Positions 11,346 to 24,104 are shown, counted from the stretch's first letter. The stretch: 64,000 nucleotides of DNA from Chamaecyparis obtusa (GCA_027943335.1 BSBK01002049.1:434001-498000), one strand, 5' to 3'. Numbers and translations: made by a program. Notes: generated from the sequence alone by a model not told the origin.

Positions 11346-14173
11346 ATGGAAAAAAGCAGGAATACTAGGTCCTTTGTCAGAAAAAATCCAGAGGTCACTC
11401 TGGAAAAATTACCTAGATAGGAGAAGAAGAGTTGGATTAGAAGAAATGGTGAGTCTACTAGTGCTCCCATAAGAGAACAAAGAAATACCAAAGGTAGAGC
11501 ACCACATGTTTCCTTAAGTGAGGAAGGTTCACAGGATAGAATTTCTAGATCAGATGGTGGTTGCTCTGAAGATAAATTTTATGATACCCCAGAGGCTGTA
11601 TTTCAAGACAAGGGTTCATTACCTATAGGTTAGGATGAACAAGCCAGAGAGATGGGTTTTGAGATTAATTTAAATCGTGATGAGGATAATTTCAAAAGGT
11701 AGCCCATGAGACCACAGCAAGTGCATTTCCCATATTAGCATCCTACTGATGTGGAAGTGTCATCAAGCTCTAAAGACAACATGATAGATCCACATGACCT
11801 AGATGCACTTAAGTTGCAGTTGGTAGAGTAGGATGCCATATATAAAAGGTTACAATAGGAGAGAGAGGCTGAAAAAGTAAATGCTCTAATGGAGAGGCAG
11901 TCTCTTTTAAGAAAAATTAATGAAATGAAGGAGAGAAACAAGATGCTTGCTTTTGCTCCTAGGGTGTTGTAGCATGATGTTTTTGGTGATCTTGAAGCTG
12001 TAAGAAGGGAGTAGGAACACTTGTTGCAAGACCATTAGTTTGATGAAGAGGGCCCTATGATCAGACAAGTGCAAAGTTATGTTCCTTTGCCTAAGGATAA
12101 GAATGGACATGAGATCACTAGGCCTAATGTAGTTATTAATGAAAAAGGAAAGCAGAAGATGGTGGGTGTCCAAATAAGCAAACTAGTGACAATACCAGGG
12201 ATCCCACCACCAAAATCAAATAGCAAGACTGAGATAGAAATAAAAAGAAAAGAGGATGAAGCTCTTACTCAAGAGTTGGAAAGAGCTAAAGTTGATGTTG
12301 TTATTGTAGAGAAAAGAAGAAAGATCTAGTTTTTGAGGGCTTCATCAGCTAATGTTAATGGCACTTCTACTACTGAACTAGGTATGCCATTTATGAACAC
12401 TACTGTTCCACCTACAAATGCTACTATAGTAATCTAATTCCTAATATATCTACCAAATCATTTGTTGATCCTAATAGATAGTCAAATGTGCAAGTGGGTG
12501 GGAATGTAGATAAAAATAATAATTCTAGTGGGAACACTAGTTTAGGATTTCAAAGAAGACCTATGCAACTAGAAATCTATAGGCAAATTAGTTTTGATGG
12601 GATACCAGGCTACCCAAATGATTTTCCAAATGATATAAGAGATAAGGTACCTAAGTTTTTTGGTAATAATGCTATTAGTTGTGAGGACCATCTTAGGTTA
12701 TTTGTTGATATGCTTAATGATTATGAGGTAGAGCATGAGGATGTAGTCATGAAATTGTATGTTCAATCTCTAATGGAGGATGCTAGAGATTGGTTTAAGA
12801 GACTTCCTGATAAATGTATTGACACTTGGGATTCCTTTGAGAGATGTTTTAAAGAGTAGTATGGTGATAGGCCTAATGCTAGTTTCATCTTGAATGAATT
12901 TAATACCATAAGGAAAAATCAGAATGAGTTTCTAGCTGAATTCAACATGAGATTTTAGAAGGGTATGCATAAGTTGTTCCAAGTTATGTGATTAGATGAA
13001 AATGTCTATCTGACCACATACTTCAATGCATTTGATGGAAAGATGGGATATTTGTTGAGGGACAAGGAACCAAGAACTCTTAGAGATGCTTTCAGGATTG
13101 CTATCAATATTGAGAATAATATGAAGATATCAGGAAAATTGGGTGGGAAGAGAGATGACCCTAAGTTGTTTGGGGACAAGAAATACAAAAAAGAAAATGA
13201 TAGGAATGTTGGAACTAGGAGGCAAGAAGAAGATAAATTGGATAAGGTGCTCAATGCATTGAAGGATTTGAAGGCACCTACAAATAGGAACATCGGTGCT
13301 CCTACCAATAAAAGGCCTCAGTTCAACAATAATTTCAATAAGTAGAATAGATTGTAGAATTACCCCTACAACACCTAATGGAAGGATGGCAAGCCTATTG
13401 TCCCTACTACAAGATGAAACAATGATAGAGGTGTCCCTAACCCTCTACAAAAAGCTTCAATAAATATCATGGAGGACATACCTTGGTGTGTTCCATGCCA
13501 GTCCCCTCATTCTATAGAGCATTGTGTGGTTGCACATTCTATGGCTGTAAATCAGGATTATGGCAATGAGGAGATAGATCCAGAAGAAAATCAAGATGAT
13601 GTTGGATGCAACATGGATACTTCATATCTAGGATATGAAGATGATTCTAATTTTGAAGAAGAAGCAGATGTAAATGTGAAGAGACACATGCAGGCCCTTT
13701 TTCATCAAGAGGTATTTTCTGATAGTGAAGACATTGATAAGAAGACATGTAACATGAACTCTTCTTCTGAGCCAGTAAATTTAAGAAGACCTTCTAGAGA
13801 AGAGATGGATAGGATTACTATAGAAATGATTGTCCAAGTGCAAACTAGAGGCATGGTAGCAAGGAATACAAATGAGAAAGATGTAGGAATGTTTATAAAG
13901 AGTACCAACTTTGGAGAGCCTAATGAGAACAAATCAAAAGGTGATCACATGGTGAAATTGAAGAATGTAAAAGGTAAGAATTGTGAGCCTAAGGGAGTTG
14001 GAGTTGAAATATTTTCCAGTGAGATTGAGAAGCCAGTTAACAGAATGGCTAAGATTGAAAAAATGAGGGTGGCCAATACACCTAATGTATCAGACAAACA
14101 AAGAGATACTAAAGCATTGCAGATTGAGGTTCCTCCCACTGCTCCTGTTGATATGTTATCTATATTGTCCTAA
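11346..14173 (+). pseudogene. Element A gag (decayed)
   Basis: The frame starts at the ATG at 11346 (MEKSRNTRSF). After about 1.1 kb it shifts once (a 1 bp loss or equivalent near 12,440), then stays in one frame to the end of pol. A retrotransposon gag domain is visible at about 12,570-13,000, with VEHEDVVMKLYVQSL and ARDWFKRLPD. The N-terminal part is charged and possibly coiled coil (about 11,800-11,950); the C-terminal part (13,600-14,170) is acidic. No CCHC zinc knuckle was seen. Gag would form the virus-like particle that packages the RNA. Many TAG stops sit at positions where Gln is the likely residue. The gag/protease boundary at 14,173 is a TAA and is not necessarily the original boundary. 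Confidence 0.85.
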
Positions 14174-14191
14174 ATTATAGTTAAGGTTCCA

Positions 14192-14611
14192 TTGTCAGAA
14201 TTGTTGAGAATCCCTGAACATAAAGACAGAGCTATTACATGGGTAGATAATGTTCATAACAATGATGTTGCTTGCAATGGATCTCAGGATAAAGATTTGA
14301 AAGGTGTTGCTGCTCAGGGAATTGTATCTCAAATTCCTCCTATATATTTGGATAGTTCTGTCAATGCCAACCATGAGAACATTGATCCATTCCTTTTAAG
14401 TGTCCTTGTGAATGGAATGAAACTAAGGAATTGTATGATTGATAGTGGTGCCTCTAATACTATTATGCCTTTTAAAATTATGGAAAAGTTGGGCCTTAAA
14501 GTTGATACAGTTCAAGATAGATGTTGTGTAATGGATCAGAGTGAGGTACCAGTCATTGGGACTATCAATGCAATGCCATATAGGCTAGCAACATATCTAG
14601 AGAAAGAGTAA
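14192..14611 (+). pseudogene. Element A aspartic protease domain
   Basis: Retroviral-type protease with the catalytic IDSGASNT motif (DSG at 14441-14449) about 85 codons into this open segment, followed by the hydrophobic KIMEKLGLKV stretch expected for the family. The protease would cut the Gag-Pol polyprotein. It lies in the same frame as gag and pol. A TAA at 14,609-14,611 and a TAG near 14,700 separate it from the RNase H domain. Confidence 0.85.
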
Positions 14612-14776
14612 ACAATGAGTGTTTTGGTGGTGGACATCCCTCCTCATTATGGTATGTTGCTATCTAGAAGGTGGAGTGCTGCCATGGGTGGAAGTTTATA
14701 GTGTGATCTATCCTATGCCACTTTCAAGATTGATGATCAGTTTTTCAAGATTGAGCGAGAGCCAAGAGTATGCCAC

Positions 14777-15310
14777 ATGATTGAGAGAAATATTGATAAT
14801 GAGACTACATGTTTTGTGGATACTGATATTAATGCTTTTAGGGTAGAGATCCTTGTACTTGAGAAGGAACCTATTTTGTCACCTATCTCTATTGAGGTAA
14901 GTGTTAATTTGGTGATGGGTGATTTGTGGGTAATGTACTTTGATGGTGCAAATTGCAAGGATGGAGCAGGAGTAGGTATTTTACTTATTTCTCCTAATGG
15001 AAACACCTACAAATTCTCTTTCACATTGAATTTCTTTTGTACCAACAATATAGTGGAATATGAGGCATTGTTGTTAGGATTGAGGTTGGCACAAAAAAAT
15101 TGTATTAAATGCTTAAGTGTTTTTGGTGATTCTGAGTTGGTGGTGTCCCAAGTCAAGTCAATATATGCTTCCAAGAACAAAAGGTTAAAACAGTATAGGA
15201 ATGCAATTTGGGATTTGATTGAACATTTTGATGCCTTCAATATTGAGTGGAAGGATAGGAATAACAATAAGATGATTGACTTGCTAGCCAATATAGCAAT
15301 CAATCCTAGT
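14777..15310 (+). pseudogene. Element A additional RNase H domain, upstream of RT
   Basis: After a spacer, WVMYFDGA (first catalytic Asp), GAGVGILLISPNG, VEYEALLLGL (catalytic Glu), FGDSELVVSQ (second Asp) and NNNKMIDLLANIA (last Asp) mark a plant-like RNase HI fold at about 14,925-15,310. All four acidic residues appear present. It degrades RNA in RNA:DNA hybrids. It stands between protease and reverse transcriptase, while a second, degenerate RNase H follows RT. The open segment continues to 15,841. Tat elements are known for carrying an extra RNase H; the order here is read from the sequence. Confidence 0.88.
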
Positions 15311-17155
15311 GATATTACATTTGCTAGTATCTCTAAAGTTGAAATTCAGGCTAGGCCTAGTATACTAGACAATATTGAAAATTGGCAAGTTTTTGATGAT
15401 GATATTGATATCTTGAAGTTTATGAGTTGTGAAGATCAGTATCATGGTCAAGAATTTGATTGTTTAGCCTTGATTGAAACTATAGAAGGAAAAGAAATTG
15501 TCCTTGGAAATGAAGTTATTCAACTTAGAACTAACAAGGTGCCCAAGGGGCTTGTTGTTTTGGAAACTGTCTTTGATAACCAGGATAGAGTTCAAAAGAA
15601 TATCAAAAGAGAAGATCATGCTGATCTAGAGGAGATAAATCTTGGAACACATGAGGAACCTAAGAAGGTATACATTGGTAGGGACATGTCTCACAATGTG
15701 AGAAGATCTTTGATTGAATTATTGAGAAAATTCAAGCATGTTTTTGCATGGTCATATGATGACCTAAAGGTTTATAGAGAAGACTTGTTTCAACATATCA
15801 TTCCTTTGAAGGGAGATGCTAAACCTTTTCAGCAAAAATAAAGGCCTATAAATCCCACTTTGGCACCCAAGATGCAAGAAGAGTTAATGAAGCTGAGAGA
15901 TGCTGGAATTATCAAGCCTATTAGGCATTCTTCTTAGGTGTCAAACCTTGTTCCTGTGAGAAAGAAAAATGGTGACATCAGACTTTGTGTGGACTTTAGG
16001 AATTTGAACATTAGCTCATTAAAGGATAATTATTGTCTGCCCAATATGGAAGCTATGTTGCAGAGAGTAACTAGATTAGAATTGATGTCTATGATGGATA
16101 GTTTCTCTCATTACAATCAGGTGATTGTCAAAGAATCAGAACAATTCAAGACAACTTTCACAACACCTTTGGGGACAAATGTTTATGTGAGAATTCCTTT
16201 TGGTCTCACAAATTCTGGTGCTACTTTTTAGAGGGAAATGGATGTTTCCTTTTGAGATTTTATTGATGATTTCCTTGTTGTATATCAAGATGATTTAACT
16301 GCCTATTCAAAGAAGGAAAAATACCACTATACTCATTTAAAGAAAATATTTGTGAGGGCTTTGGAATATGGCATTTCATTAAACCCAAGGAAATGTGTAT
16401 TTCATGTCACTGAAAGTAGGTTGCTTGGCCACTTGGTTGGGAAGCAAGGAGTGAGAATTGAACCTGAGAGGGTAACGTCTATTGATAAAATTTAGAAACC
16501 AAAGAATGTTAAAGGGATTCAGTCCTTCTTTGGTCAAGTCAATTTCTTAAGGAGGTTTGTAACAAATTTTACAGAGGTTACTAGACCTATTTCTAAGATG
16601 TTGAAGAAGGGATCTGCTATTACATGGGAGGGTGAGCCTGATGAGGCTTTCAAAAATATGAAGTAGGCTATCAAAGATGCACCAGTGCTAAAGGCACTTG
16701 ATTATAATGTCCCAATGCACATCATTTCCTTTGCATCTTTTCATACTATTGCTGCAGTTTTGTTACAAAAGAATAAGGATGGTTTTGAGAAGCCTATTGC
16801 ATTCTTCAATAAATCTTTGCAGGCTGTTGAATTGAAATATGACATAAATGAGAAACAAACATATGCACTTGTGAAGGCAGTCAAGGCTTTTAGGTGTTAC
16901 TTGATGGGGGCAGTTGTGATTGCTTTTGTGCCAAGTGTAGCTGTCAAGGATATTTTCTCATAGCAAGAGGTGTCTAGAAGAAGATGCAGATGGATCAATA
17001 GGATCCAAGAATTCAATGTTGATATCCAAATCACTAAATTGGTTAGAGGATAAGGATTGGCAAAACTGATGGCTCAATCCAATCTTGATGCAAATCAGAT
17101 AAATCAAGTTGAGATTGATTATACATGTGATATGGATGATTGTGTTTGGTATCAA
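15311..17155 (+). pseudogene. Element A reverse transcriptase and degenerate RNase H
   Basis: Pre-RT sequence with RKFKHVFAWSYDDL (about 15,720) leads to the RT domain: LVPVRKKNGDIRLCVDFRNLN, IPFGLTNSGATF, and the active site VYQDD at 16277-16294 (Gln in place of the usual Leu or Met). Thumb-like LLGHLVG and FFGQVNFLRRF follow. The second RNase H (about 16,690-16,960) lacks the expected first Asp (ISFASF) and looks inactive even before the stops. It is followed by RRRCRWINRIQEFN and the LVRG-GLAKL motif typical of Tat elements. About eight stops, mostly TAG, break this part, and all of it is in one frame. Confidence 0.88.
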
Positions 17156-17251
17156 GATGTTATCTATTATCTAAGAAACATGAAGTGTCCAGAAGACATG
17201 GATGACAATTAGAAGAGGACATTGAAATTATAGGCCATCAAGTATGTAATT

Positions 17252-18403
17252 GTGAAATGTAAATTGTATAGAAAGAATTTAGATCGCATACTTTTGAAAT
17301 GTGTTGATGAAGATCAGGCTAAAGTATTGTTGAAAGAAATGCATGAGGGAGTTTGTGGTGGGCATTATATGGGTAAAAAAACTTCTCATAAAATCTTGAG
17401 AGCAGGATTCTGGTGGCCCACAATCTTCAAGGATGCAGAACAGTTGGTAAGGAGATGTGATGCTTGTCAAAGGTTCTCTAGTAAGCTTAAATTTTCAAGT
17501 AACATGCCATTAAAACCAGTAGAGGTAGAAGCTCCTTTCCAACAATGGGGAATTGATTTCATAGGGGAGATACCAAACAAGTCAAGTGGAGGACACTCAT
17601 GGATCTTAGTTGCCACTGATTACTTTACTAAGTGGGTAGAAGCTATACCTATAAGAAATTCAACTAGTAAGGTTGTAATTGATTTCCTATTGAATAATAT
17701 TGTTACAAGGTTTGGTTTCCCTGAGAGAATAGTAAGTGACGATGCAATGTGCTTCAGGTCTGCTAAATATAGGAAATTCTACAAGGGTTTAGGAATTCAG
17801 ATTTCTAATTCCACACCTTATCATCCACAAGGAAATGGACAAGAAGAATCATCTAATAAGAGTTTGATTAAAATCCTAAAGAGGATTCTTGAAAAGAATA
17901 AAAGAGCATGGAATTCAAAGCTGCCATTAGCTCTATGGGCTGATAGGGTAACTATGAAGAGGGCAATTGGTTGTGCACTATTTGACCTAGTATATGGAAT
18001 ACATGCAAGAATGCCTCAAAATAATTTATTGGAAATGTACAAATTTGTGCAATTATATGATGATGACATAGATGATGAAATGTAGTTGAGAATTGAGGAC
18101 CTCATCATGCTGGATGAAATCAGGAGAGAATCAGTTGTAAGAAATGCCAAATTACAGTTGCAGGTTAAGAATTTGTATGACAAGAAGGCTTTTGAGAGGA
18201 AGTTTGAGCCTAGTGATTTGGTGTTAATCTAGAATGCCAGATTGGAGGATAAAGGAAAACATGGTAAATTTGATCCAATCTAGCTAGGGCCATATTTAAT
18301 TCATGAGAAATGGGGCCAAGATTCATATATTGTGAAAGAACTGAATGGTGAAGTTCAAGAATTGCTAGTTCATGGACAATTCTTGAAGAAATACTTCAAT
18401 TGA
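17252..18403 (+). pseudogene. Element A integrase
   Basis: An HHCC zinc-binding N-terminus (HEGVCGGHYMG, CDACQRF) is followed by the DDE core: WGIDFIGEIP, VSDDAMCF, and the Glu in GNGQEESSNKSL. The integrase core is intact for 277 codons (17,252-18,085). The C-terminal part (to the TGA at 18,401) has three TAGs; one lies in the NARLEDKGKHGKFDP motif region where Trp is the usual neighbour. It inserts the cDNA into chromosomes. No chromodomain was seen, in line with the Tat lineage. Confidence 0.9.
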
Positions 18404-18605
18404 AGGTATTTTATTTCCATGAATAGTAGTTACGTCTATACATTCTATAAATTTTGTAAAGTTGCTTGCCCCTATCCTATTTTGTCCTGGGATTTGGTCC
18501 TGTTGCTCTCTGTTGTTAGTTCTTCCAGTGGGATGGTCTACTTTAACTAGTGATTCTAAGTCCTTGCTATGCTTATAGGAGGCATACATCCCTGGACAGA
18601 GCCAC

Positions 18606-21031
18606 TATTAGCACCTTAAAAAATTTCATGGCTCTAGCCCTTTTCTCTTGGTCTCTACAGTTATTTTTAGGTCCCTGGCATAAACCCTAAGCTTAGAATA
18701 TTAAAAAATCTATCCGTTGTGTTCAAAAAGCCCTTTGTATTGCCCTGGCCTTGTTCTAATTTCATGTTACCTTTTCAGGTCACTTAAGTCTCTAAAATGC
18801 AAGTGCTAAATTGTTAACCTCTTTGTCGCATGATCGCGTGAACCTTTTTCATGTTATGCGATCATGCGACTAGGGTTTTATGTCGGATCCTTTGTTTTAT
18901 TTCCCTAAGTCTCAGAGAAATATTTTTCCTAAGTCAGTGCCTTAATATTTCCTATATTTTTGGTTTAGTGTTTCTCAGGCCCAGTCTTTCTAACAGCTTT
19001 TCAATCTAACGGTTGTCATTAAAGTGCAAAGGTTTTGTCAGAGGCTTGCACTTTTGCGATGACCATTGATTCTCTTTCATGACGTTGCCTTTTTTTGCAG
19101 ATGGGTCCACTACTACATGTACACAAATGGTGGCCTTTCATTGGTCCATGTATTAATGACTTGGTGTTTGTTAATGGGACCTAGTTTCTAGATGCGTCAG
19201 AGGGTCCTGATGTGGTCAGTAAATCAATGGTTAGCGTAAGCTCTTATGAGATGTGTCAGAGGATTAAGTTCTTACGCCGACCATTGATTTCATATCCTGT
19301 CAAAAGGTTGTCAGGGTAGGGTAAGTTTCTTTGATAGACAGTTGTCTCATGATCTACAAGAATCTTGGAGAGCTATGTGAAGATGAGACAACCGTCGATC
19401 ATCTTGATGTGGGCCCCGTGAAATTTTCTTAGTCTTTTGGCGGTCCTGATAAAATGTTTAGCGGTTCCACCAATTTTCAATGCTTTTCACTCATTTGTGA
19501 AATGAGATGGTGGTATTCTAAAAGGGCCAACGATTCAGTGAGTGTGTATTCGCATAATCACTAAACTATTTGGCAGATAGATAAAGTTCTTTTTGAACTA
19601 ACAAAAGTCTTCGGTCACCAGTTCGCCAGATGTAGCTGAGATGAGTTAGGTTTCCTTTGTTTGTTAAGTCACAGAGTTAAAGGTAGGTTAAGTTTTTCAT
19701 TGCGTGAATAAGAAATGCCTTGTCACATGTTCGCTAGGAGTTGACCCGAGGATGGCAGTGAGTTAAGGACATAAAGCCCCTGAAATAAAGAGATCTAATG
19801 GTTGCGATATAAAGTTGGCCTAGATTTAAATTATGACCATCGATTCACTACTGGTGCTTGAAAGTGACCGTTGTTTTTCAAATTCAAAATTTTGAGGGTT
19901 TCTTAGCGACATAAAGGACCAGAATTGAATGTCTTCATGGCTAGATTTGATTTGTTTGGTGGTGCTTGCTATTGTAGTGTGGTCCAAGGTGTTCCATGAT
20001 CATCTACAGGGGTTTGTACTATGTTTTTGTGCTCAAGGCATGCTGCAGGTGGCTGAATAGGTTGACATTTTGGGCATTTTTGTGGTTCTCAGTACCTTCT
20101 TAGTGAGATTTTTTATGATTGAGGATCATTCTAGGATTTTCTTTCTCCTGGTTGCCTGGGTTTCTTCCCGAATAAATTTGTGACCATTTCTAGTTGGTTG
20201 GGTGGTTGAAACCCTACCCCTAGTCACCTGAAGCTTGATGCATCCTCTTTGAGGATTCCAAGGTGACTAGTGGTGGTGTATATTGAAAAAGATGATATCT
20301 TGTAAGGGTTTTTGTTGATGGTATTATACTAAGCAAGGAGATCCTAGATTTTGGGTCTGCTTCTTTGGCAAATTTTTGATTCATAATGTATTGATTCTGC
20401 AAGTCTTAATTAGAATATAGTTGAATTCCAATCTCATAGTGGTTTATATCTTTTTGTTTTATTCTTGAGCTCATATATGTTAATTTCAAAAAGTGGGTTA
20501 GCATATGGTAAACAAAGAGTATTTTGAGATTATCTTTGAGTTCCTAACAAAGTTAGGATTAAAGTCTTTCAGGTAGTCTCAATGAGTTCATGGCTTGATA
20601 AGAATTTCATGTCTTGATATGTGAGTGAGAGGGATAATAGGCAAAGCACTTATCTTGAATTCAAGTGTGTTTGAGTTAGGGTCTTTGGTTGATGTATGCT
20701 ATTAGGTGACTCTATATCCTAGTTAAGGCACTGATCCTTTCTCTAGATGTAGTCCATCATCATAATTCACACACACAAATTAAATGATAAAATCTTTAAT
20801 CAGTTAGTAAAGGACATAGTTGTATATTATTTTGGATTCCTTTGAAGAAGTGAATCAAGGGTACACCCACCTAAGTATTAAGGCTCAAGGTGTAGGAGGA
20901 TCTCAGTGTTGATCCTTGTTAATTGGCCCTCTTCCTTGTAGACTTTGGAGTGGTGATAGAGTCAAAGTTATATTAAAGTTATCCATCAAAGTATAAATCT
21001 ACAAGTTGAAGATCAAAGGGAACTCCCAACA
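18606..21031 (+). repeat. Element A 3' LTR
   Basis: 2,426 bp, starts TATTAGCACC (TG to TA at the first dinucleotide) and ends CTCCCAACA before the CATGT duplication. A clear inverted repeat, TCGCATGATCGC with GCGATCATGCGA, lies at about 18,826-18,871. The bases just before the LTR are AGAGCCAC rather than a purine tract. Confidence 0.95.
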
Positions 21032-21077
21032 CATGTTCAGACAACTTGATTCTTGGTTAGGAGTTGTTGAAACAACC

Positions 21078-22196
21078 TATTGGAAATATTCAGGAATTAA
21101 CCAAGTTACTGAGAGGGGAGGGGTGAATCAGTAACTCCAAATTTTCTTTCAATAACAGATGTATTAACATATAGTTCACTTTATCCTTTTGCATATAGAA
21201 AGCATGAAACTTAAAAGCATTCATAACAATGACACATAGATTTGGTTACCCAGAAACCTTCCAAAAGAAAGTAAAACTGGGGTGGGGATGTAACCCACAA
21301 AGCTTTAATACTATAGTATAAAGTTGGCCGGTTAAGGCTTACATTGATCACTTCTACTGATCTGCCCTACTAGGAGCAATAAGGACTGCTAGGTCCAGCT
21401 TGTTAGAGGTTTTTACAAACATACAATGAAGTATGCACTCGGTTAAGAGATTTTACAAAGACTGTTAAGTCTACCCGGTTAAAAGATTTTAGTACTGATT
21501 CACTGGTTAAAATGAAACAGTATATCTCTTACTTTATAACTAGATTGTTGAATGAGATTCACTGATGTACTGATCACCTTCTGTGATGAATTTGTCTTTG
21601 CTACTTCTTATACTGCTGTAGCCCTTTGTAATTCTCTTATCTCTGCCTTTCTTTCTTTTTCATATTCATACTCATACTACTTGGTATTTGTACAACATTG
21701 TTTATATACAAGTCTAAACAATTAATTACAATTACAAAGTTGGCTTGACAAATAAACATAAGTGCTACTAAGTCGGCCCAAGTATGGTTACACAGTTCTT
21801 GCAAACTAACTCAGTGACTTTTTGATACTCGGCATCCACTGCATTACTCGGCATCGTCATGCACTCGGTAGAAGTGAAGGCTCAGTTCATACTAACCACT
21901 CGGTAAGTTTTGAACTTGGTAATTACTTGTGACTCGGTAGACATAATGTCACTCGGTTTACACTATCCTGCTCGGTTTGCACTGTCCTGCTCGGTTTGCA
22001 CTGTTCTGCTCAGTTTACACTGTTCTACTCGGTTTACACTATTCTGCTCGGTTTGCACTGTTCTGCTCGGTTTGCACTGTCCTGCTTGGTTTGCACTGTT
22101 CTGCTCGGTTTGCACTGTTCTACTTAGTTTGCACTCAGAATGCAAATAAGTGTTATCACTAGTGGCAATCCTGCTTAATACCAACAATCTCCCCCT
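21078..22196 (-). repeat. Element B left LTR (3' LTR in its own orientation)
   Basis: About 1.12 kb, starts TATTGGAAATATTC (TG to TA) and ends TACCAACA. It contains a 19 bp tandem array at 21,951-22,136 and a TATA-like box on - at 21711-21718. Confidence 0.92.
21951..22136. repeat. 19 bp tandem array in the left LTR of B
   Basis: Nearly ten units of CTCGGTTTGCACTGTTCTG with C/T and G/A variants. It produces overlapping short open frames on both strands that are artefacts of the repeat. Confidence 0.92.
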
Positions 22197-22359
22197 TTGG
22201 CATTAGTGACAAAACACTTATTGCCCAAAACTTATATACATGAACCATGCTGAGATTTATTTTGATTTTTCAAAATTTGTCTTTGTCATAGGGCTTTATA
22301 AATTATCTCCCCCTTTCAATGTACTAACTTTTTCTTCTATACATATCTCCCCCTTTTTG
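22197..22359 (-). promoter_or_regulatory. Triple polypurine tracts of element B
   Basis: On the - strand, AAAGGGGGAGAT abuts the LTR (22197-22208), and GAAAGGGGGAGAT (22305-22317) and AAAAAGGGGGAGAT (22345-22358) lie upstream. They prime plus-strand synthesis; repeated tracts are described for Sireviruses. Confidence 0.7.
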
Positions 22360-22391
22360 ATGATAATGCCAAAGGTGTATATACAAGTGTT

Positions 22392-23600
22392 TTACAGGGA
22401 GAATCCAAAATTTGATAGAAAAATAGAATGTACCTTCATTATCAGTGCCAGGGTTCTATCCCAATTTTCTTGCAGAATCTTGCATGTTTGGATTGCAATT
22501 TGGACTTCTGCAGGGAGTGCAATCATGTGATCTGCTATTGAGAACTAACTGTCATGAATTAATGTTTTGGAATGTTCAATGTGCTTATAAATTGTATTCA
22601 TGATGGGAAGGATCATGTTCTGAATGTCTAGCAGTGTGGACCGGATCCTTGTGTCTTCTTTCAGTAGTTCTGACTACATATTTGATAGGAATGAGATTTT
22701 CATGTGATGAGAAGAGTTTGAACTTGGTTCAAGTTGCAGCTTCTGTATGCTAATCTTCAAATCCTCATCAATTTTATTCATTTTATCCTTGACATCCTTA
22801 GTGAACTCGACAACATTGCATAGTTTGGCCAAAAGAGAGGTAACATTCGAATAGGAAGATTCAATGTTTGTCAAAACTGAAGATAATTCTGCTTGATTAA
22901 TAGCTATGTGCTTAGCAATGTGCTCAAGCACTTTATTATTGAATTTCTTCTCAGCTTTTTCAACTAACTTGTCTATCCCAGATGAATCCTCATTGAACTT
23001 ATTTACCGCTTCTACTAATTGTAACAAAACATGTTGAGAGGAGTCTACTTCAATACCTAATGCTTCTGACAAAATGTCCTTAACATCCTTAATGATTTTA
23101 TATTCCTTGTCTCTCTCATCTTTAAGCTTCTTTTGCTTCACTTTCCTTTGGAGGATTTCACCTATATTTTGCATTTGATCTGCTGATAGATTTGCAAAAT
23201 CCAATGTTGGAATCTCTATGGGTTGCTCAAGCCAAATCTTGCCTTCATGTACACGGCTGAGAATGTATCTAACCCATTTCTCACAAAAGTTTCAAGGTAA
23301 ATGTGTAATGTGAACTAATCCCTTGTCTACCAGATGTTTGTGCTCTAGTTTTAGAACACCATTCACACACAGTTCCTCACGCACAATATCTAGCTCTAGG
23401 TTTCCCATCTCTTGAATTGCACAATTGAAATGATTGCGAATATCGTTAACAAGTAGTACCTTAGGAGGAATCTGAGATTGAGCTCCATTCGGGTCTAGGG
23501 CTACTACAATTGCAGGCACAATTTTGAAGTCTGGTGCTCTCCATTCCCCTTGGATTATCATTTCTAATCCTTTCTTCGCTGAAGCACTGGATGATGCCAT
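22392..23600 (-). pseudogene. Element B second protein (ORF2), unknown function
   Basis: One frame of 403 codons starts at the ATG at 23600 (MASSSASAKKG) and ends at a TAA at 22,392. It has three internal stops: a TGA near 23,290 and TAGs at 22,674 and about 22,547. The motif ILSRVHEGKIWLE lies just after the first stop and corresponds to ILSRIHNGKFWLE in element F. The middle (23,150-22,750) is Lys/Glu-rich with heptad-like hydrophobics, so coiled coil is likely. There is no protease, RT or integrase motif. It sits downstream of the zinc-knuckle protein on the same strand. I do not recognise a known family; the shared motif with F is the main evidence that this is a real element-borne gene. 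Confidence 0.6.
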
Positions 23601-24104
23601 GGTAGCTCACAAAGAATTCTTTTCGCAAAAGTATTTGAATCGCTTGATTGCTCTAGAAATTTTCTGCTCTCAAAATGTTAAAGTTCGTAGTGAAGAATGA
23701 GTTTGATTTCTTGCCTTTTGTTTACAACTCTATCATTAATGCTTAGTAGAATTTAGGGTATGAATTCCGACAGACTGTCACCCACTATGAATTAATTTCT
23801 TAGTAAAGACTTCACAACTCGGTGAACTTGAGAATTCATATTGCTCTGACCTCGCTCGGTAATCATATTAGACAGCTCCCAACCTCACTCGGTGAAAACT
23901 GATACCGACCTTCCTGTGATCTTATTGCATCTTGTATGTCGATTTAGATCTTTCTTTTAATTCAATTCTGGAACTACTTGAAATTTTTCTATGAGAATAT
24001 AGTTCTAGTGCTTTCTTGGGAATTTAGTTTGAGTCGGTAGAGCCACCCATTCCATTACTTGGACTGGTTTTCTCGGTAGATTTAGGAATCCACTATTGTC
24101 TCAT

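Larger units (their letters stand above)
8777..21031 (+). mobile_element. Element A: Tat-lineage Ty3/Gypsy LTR retrotransposon, 12.3 kb
   Basis: Two LTRs of about 2.43 kb (8777-11204 and 18606-21031) flank an internal region with PBS, gag, protease, RNase H, reverse transcriptase and integrase remains on the + strand. A perfect 5 bp target-site duplication CATGT lies at 8772-8776 and 21032-21036. It is placed in the plant Tat lineage by the extra RNase H domain, the LVRG-GLAKLMA motif after the degenerate second RNase H, and the long LTRs. The target is the gag of older element J. A hand comparison of the first ~240 bp of the LTRs shows roughly 9% difference, mostly transitions, so the insertion is old. 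Coding is broken by about 34 stops and one indel. Confidence 0.95.

Noticed and set aside
13006..15303. Long - strand open frames inside element A (for example 13,006-13,308)
   Set aside because: They are shadows of the + strand gag and pol frames.
21910..22187. Cys/Leu-rich and Gln/Thr-rich small proteins on both strands
   Set aside because: They are produced by the 19 bp tandem array in all frames.
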